Shown here in pieces: positions 33,621 through 36,577 of a stretch of 36,577 bases of DNA. How positions within the stretch are numbered: the stretch's first letter is position 1; every line of letters begins with the position of its first letter. The position numbers and the translations under genes were made by a program. The notes beneath the pieces are model-generated. The model saw only the letters and a program-made list of their open reading frames with translations. It was not told the origin of the DNA and did no database searches. Source of the stretch: Candidatus Gastranaerophilales bacterium (GTDB lineage: Bacteria; Cyanobacteriota; Vampirovibrionia; Gastranaerophilales; Gastranaerophilaceae); contig CANPWQ010000017.1 of assembly GCA_947584965.1 (NCBI GenBank), positions 1 through 36,577 of the forward strand, given 5' to 3'.

Positions 33621-34559
33621 TTACGTTAAGTAATCTTTTAAATGTTTTATATTATCTGAAGCACGTAATTTTTTTAGTGCAATACACTCTATCTGGCGTA
33701 TTCTTTCTTTTGAAAATCCCATTTCATTGCCCAGTTCTTCAAGTGTTTTAGGGTTAGTGCCGTCTATACCAAATCTGTTTATTATAATTTTGCGTTCTTT
33801 TGGAGTTAATTCTTTTAATATTTTATTTATGTGTAATTTTAACATTGTATTTTGAGTCTTACTTTCTGGCGATATGTAATTATCATCAGAGATATAATCT
33901 TCAAGTGACAAATTATCGGCTATCGGAGTATCAAGGCTCATAGGTTCAAGTTTTATTGTATTTAATGCCATGATTACTTGTTTTGTTGGCATGTTCAGCT
34001 TCTTTGCTATTTCTTCTTCCGTTGCTTCTCTGCCGAGTGTGTAATTAAGCTCAAACATTGCTTTTTTTACAAGCCTTATTTTATCTATCATGTGTACGGG
34101 AATTCTGATTACTTTTGAATTATTTGCTATTGCCCGAACTATTGTCTGGCGAATCCACCATGTTGCATAAGTTGAAAACTTAAATCCTTTGGAATAATCA
34201 TATCTGTTTGCTGCTTTAATTAATCCTAAAGAACCCTCCTGCACTAAATCCATAAACAAAACGCCCTGCCCCGTGTATTTTTTTGCTATACTTACAACCA
34301 GTCTTAAATTTGCTTGAATTAGTTTCTTTTTAGCAATAAGTGCTTTATGCTCATCCCCTTCCATTATATCTTTGCCGAGTTCTTCTTCCTCTTTTCGCTT
34401 TAACAGCTTGGTTTTACCTATATCCTTTAAATACATCTGTAAAATATCATCTTTAAAAACCACATTGTTAAAGGTTGTTATTTCTTCTTCCTCATTTTCT
34501 TCTTCTAAATTAATATAATTTTCTTCCAAATCAAAATCGTCAAGATATTGAATACTCAT
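33621..34559 (-). CDS. RpoD-type sigma-70 factor (group 1 or 2)
   Basis: The 312-residue sigma factor has an acidic N-terminus (about 5-35, many Glu) and region 1.2 ([17 protein letters not shown]). Region 2 carries [28 protein letters not shown], and [17 protein letters not shown] for promoter melting. Region 3 follows, and the region 4 helix-turn-helix reads [20 protein letters not shown]. There is no large region 1.1. Whether it is the primary sigma or one of several group 2 factors, as in Cyanobacteria, cannot be told. The ATG at 34559 with GAGAGG upstream is preferred over a GTG at 34574. Confidence 0.92.
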   Translation of the reverse strand: MSIQYLDDFDLEENYINLEEENEEEEITTFNNVVFKDDILQMYLKDIGKTKLLKRKEEEELGKDIMEGDEHKALIAKKKLIQANLRLVVSIAKKYTGQGVLFMDLVQEGSLGLIKAANRYDYSKGFKFSTYATWWIRQTIVRAIANNSKVIRIPVHMIDKIRLVKKAMFELNYTLGREATEEEIAKKLNMPTKQVIMALNTIKLEPMSLDTPIADNLSLEDYISDDNYISPESKTQNTMLKLHINKILKELTPKERKIIINRFGIDGTNPKTLEELGNEMGFSKERIRQIECIALKKLRASDNIKHLKDYLT

Positions 34560-34641
34560 AACACATCCTCTCACTCTTAATTATTTCATTTGACGAGAAA
34601 ATATATTATGAGTTCCTAAATTTAATAAATTGTTACGAGAG

Positions 34642-36240
34642 TTAGCCCGCGTTTTTAAAATCACTGCCGCCAACTATTCTTAGGCGGCGCTCACTGCCCT
34701 CACCTACGCTTTCGCTTGAGAGGTTATGCTGTTCAACAAGCTCGTGCTGGAGTTTTCTTATCTGCTGGTTTTGAGGCTGCAATTCCACATTATCCGCGCC
34801 CTCTAATATTTTTTGTATTGCGGCTTTTGCTTCATCAAGTGCGCGCTCGGCATCGTCATAATACCCTTGCAGAGTTTCACTGTCCGTAATATGCAATGCT
34901 TCTTTGACAACCTTTTGAACCTGCGACATTGAATTTGACCTTACGTAATAAATCGGCAGTTTGTAATCGTTTGCAATGCTTAATATTTTTGTTCCGCCTT
35001 TTGCAAATGCTTTATGAACAATTACAATGTCGGCTTCTTCAATATTTCTGGTTATTTCCGCCTGCAGATTTAATCGCTCAAGAACTTTATCAAGCACGGT
35101 TCTTGAAACCGCATAAATATAAATCTTTTTAAAATCCTTAACCTGTTTAACGTATTCCTGCCTTGAGAAGCTGAATTTTAATTTTTGGCTTGCAAGATTT
35201 TCTTCTTCTTCCTTTATTTTTTCCTGTACAATTGTTTGTTCTTCTTTAGGCTGAGTGTCGTAAACCTGGTCGACTTTTCTTATTTCGGGGCGGATAGGCC
35301 AGCCTCTTAATATGTAATCGACGGCTTCTGCCGTGTTTTTATATACGGCAAGAGTATTTCTGTCAATAATTTCAATAACTATATCAAAAGTAGGCTGTTT
35401 TTCACGCTCTAAAACCGTTTTTTGCGAACCTCTGCGTTTTGCTTCATCATCGCCCAATGTAACAGAGCTTATTCCGCCGACTAAATCAGATAAAGTGGGG
35501 TTTTTGATTAAGTTATCCAATGTATTACCGTGAGCGGTAGCTATCAGCATAACTCCGCGTTCGGCTATCGTTCTTGCCGCCTGCGCTTCTTCTTCTGTTC
35601 CTATTTCATCAACAACAATAACCTCGGGAGTATGGTTTTCAACAGCTTCAATCATTATGTCTTTTTGATATATGGGCTGAGAAACCTGCATTCTTCTCGC
35701 ACGTCCTATTGCAGGGTGCGGAGTGTCGCCGTCGCCGGCTATTTCGTTTGATGTATCAACAATAACAACTCTTTTGCCGAGGTCATCAGCTACCAGTCTT
35801 GAAATTTCTCTTAATTTTGTTGTTTTCCCGACTCCGGGACGCCCTAAAAATAATATGCTTTTATTTTGAAGTACAAAATCTTTTATACACGCAATAGTCC
35901 CTGTTACTACACGCCCTATTCGGCAGGTTAATCCGACTACTTTACCCTGCCTGTTCTTTATTGCACTTATTCTGTGCAAAGTTCCCGCAATCCCCGAGCG
36001 GTTGTCATTTGTAAACGGCTGAATACGTGATGTGATATATCCTATGTCATCTTCGGTTATAATATCACTGCCGATAAAATCTGTCCTTTTGTCCGAATAA
36101 CGTATTTCCCCAACCCTGCCTAAGTCAAGCACCAATTCAATGGCATCATCCAAATTGTATGGCTTTAGTGCTTCTACAATCTTTGGCGGTAAAATTTCAA
36201 TTAACCTTCTCAGGTCATTGTGAAATTGTATCTTATCCAT
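34642..36240 (-). CDS. Ycf45/SpoIIIAA-like AAA ATPase with R3H domain
   Basis: This 532-residue protein has an N-terminal domain (about 1-125). Its ATPase domain has Walker A GRPGVGKTT (133-141), VVIVDTSNEIAGDGD, and Walker B VIVVDEIGTEEEA (near 210). A region with a Lys/Glu-rich linker follows, and near the C-terminus an R3H-type nucleic-acid-binding motif runs from RKLQHELVEQ to SVGEGSERRLRI. The same layout is known from Cyanobacteria and plastid Ycf45; the ATPase part is also like SpoIIIAA. The cellular role is unknown; single-stranded nucleic acid handling is implied. AAAGGGA precedes the ATG, and a leader of about 125 bases lies upstream. Confidence 0.85.
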   Translation of the reverse strand: MDKIQFHNDLRRLIEILPPKIVEALKPYNLDDAIELVLDLGRVGEIRYSDKRTDFIGSDIITEDDIGYITSRIQPFTNDNRSGIAGTLHRISAIKNRQGKVVGLTCRIGRVVTGTIACIKDFVLQNKSILFLGRPGVGKTTKLREISRLVADDLGKRVVIVDTSNEIAGDGDTPHPAIGRARRMQVSQPIYQKDIMIEAVENHTPEVIVVDEIGTEEEAQAARTIAERGVMLIATAHGNTLDNLIKNPTLSDLVGGISSVTLGDDEAKRRGSQKTVLEREKQPTFDIVIEIIDRNTLAVYKNTAEAVDYILRGWPIRPEIRKVDQVYDTQPKEEQTIVQEKIKEEEENLASQKLKFSFSRQEYVKQVKDFKKIYIYAVSRTVLDKVLERLNLQAEITRNIEEADIVIVHKAFAKGGTKILSIANDYKLPIYYVRSNSMSQVQKVVKEALHITDSETLQGYYDDAERALDEAKAAIQKILEGADNVELQPQNQQIRKLQHELVEQHNLSSESVGEGSERRLRIVGGSDFKNAG

Positions 36241-36372
36241 ATGTCCCTTTCGCTGATGTACGCGCTCAGGTGATTTTTACTTGTACCCGATAAAGGACTT
36301 TTGCCGTTTTGTTAAATTTTTTTGCTGTCGGCTCTCTGTTGACTGCCCTTAATCGGGGGCTGTTACACTTAT

Positions 36373-36381
36373 ATTATACCA
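36373..36381 (-). promoter_or_regulatory. Extended -10 promoter of the AAA-R3H gene
   Basis: On the minus strand TGGTATAAT (36381-36373) is an extended -10 box. A -35 is not clear. Transcription would start near 36366, giving a leader of about 125 bases that is richer in G and C than its surroundings and contains a small GCCC/GGGC hairpin possibility. Confidence 0.5.
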
Positions 36382-36476
36382 CTTTTTTATAACTTTTCCA
36401 CATTAATCTACTATATTTGTAGTAATGTAACATTAATAAAGAAATATGATGTTTTTCGTTATTAATATTTTGTAAT

Positions 36477-36507
36477 AAAAAGACGGGGTATTTAACTCCG
36501 TCTTTTT
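36477..36507 (-). terminator. Terminator of the gene at the right edge
   Basis: Arms of 10 bases (36477-36486 AAAAAGACGG and 36498-36507 CCGTCTTTTT) with an 11-base loop give U-runs on either strand. It lies 20 bases downstream of the minus-strand stop codon at 36527, so it most likely terminates that gene. Confidence 0.8.
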
Positions 36508-36526
36508 GTTTATTTTAGTTATTATA

Positions 36527-36577
36527 TTAGAGCCAAACTTGAAACCCGTTCTGCGGGCGCTGTCTTTGATTTTGCTT
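36527..36577 (-). CDS. C-terminal end of a gene cut by the window edge
   Basis: On the minus strand an open frame enters at 36577 and ends at a TAA (36529-36527). It gives 16 residues rich in Gln and Arg and ending NGFQVWL. The terminator just downstream supports a true gene end. Too little is present to name it. Confidence 0.45.
   Translation of the reverse strand, partial: KQNQRQRPQNGFQVWL

Noticed and set aside
1-36577. tRNA, rRNA, CRISPR arrays and insertion sequences
   Set aside because: Reading both strands gave no cloverleaf with a TTCGA-type T-loop and acceptor pairing, no regularly spaced repeats, and no transposase or terminal inverted repeats.

Overview
The window is about 36.6 kb of AT-rich bacterial DNA, densely packed with genes. 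Many neighbours overlap by 1 to 20 bases (TAATG, ATGA and TGATG junctions). The standard genetic code fits. The best guess, an inference, is a gut-type relative of Cyanobacteria (Vampirovibrionia/Melainabacteria, Gastranaerophilales-like). Support comes from a Ycf45/SpoIIIAA-type AAA-R3H protein of the cyanobacterial kind, a full set of peptidoglycan genes, prepilin-type surface proteins and strong A+T bias. A low-GC Firmicute is less likely but not excluded. I see no tRNA, rRNA, CRISPR array, IS element or replication origin.

Layout. At 70-1503 an LprI-like (DUF1311) protein converges on a GH108 muramidase gene whose N-terminus is split by a one-base frameshift. comF (minus) and rseP (plus) diverge near 2340. 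rseP-gmk-coaBC-nif3-(secreted protein)-rsmD form one tight plus-strand operon to 7275. At 7267-9550 lie a LysM membrane protein, a small HEAT-like protein, an unknown protein and a methionine-rich membrane-tethered Hsp20-like protein. At 9545-16622 the minus strand carries murF-mraY-murD-ftsW-murG-folC, a dcw-type cell-wall cluster; a long RNA hairpin covers the murF ribosome binding site. At 16686-18391 there is a small secreted protein and a glycine-zipper protein with a strong terminator. At 18578-21013 lie the DUF2157 and GDYXXLXY membrane pair and tyrA. At 21238-22580 two thymidylate-kinase-like genes stand in tandem.

From 22644, dciA overlaps a gene for an unusual 733-residue protein: a type IV prepilin N-terminus, a YadA-head-like beta-roll region, and a C-terminal phage-tailspike-type peptidase S74 self-cleaving chaperone with a coiled coil. 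This fusion is the most striking item in the window. rqcP follows, then on the minus strand an ABC exporter and a HEAT-like protein. A plus-strand group ybaB-recR-(58 aa)-GT2-GT2 follows; the last glycosyltransferase is broken at a C9 tract, which looks like a phase-variable switch. On the minus strand, reading leftward from the right end, are a Ycf45-like AAA-R3H ATPase, an RpoD-type sigma factor, a PAS-histidine-kinase-like protein that has lost its phospho-acceptor His (Asn142) and its ATP-site motifs, and a UgpC/MalK-type ABC ATPase. The right edge holds the last 16 codons of another minus-strand gene and its terminator.

Several genes (the LprI-like gene, dciA, rqcP, a HEAT gene, perhaps comF) have a good -10 hexamer only 6-8 bases before the start codon and no Shine-Dalgarno sequence, so leaderless transcripts look common here.
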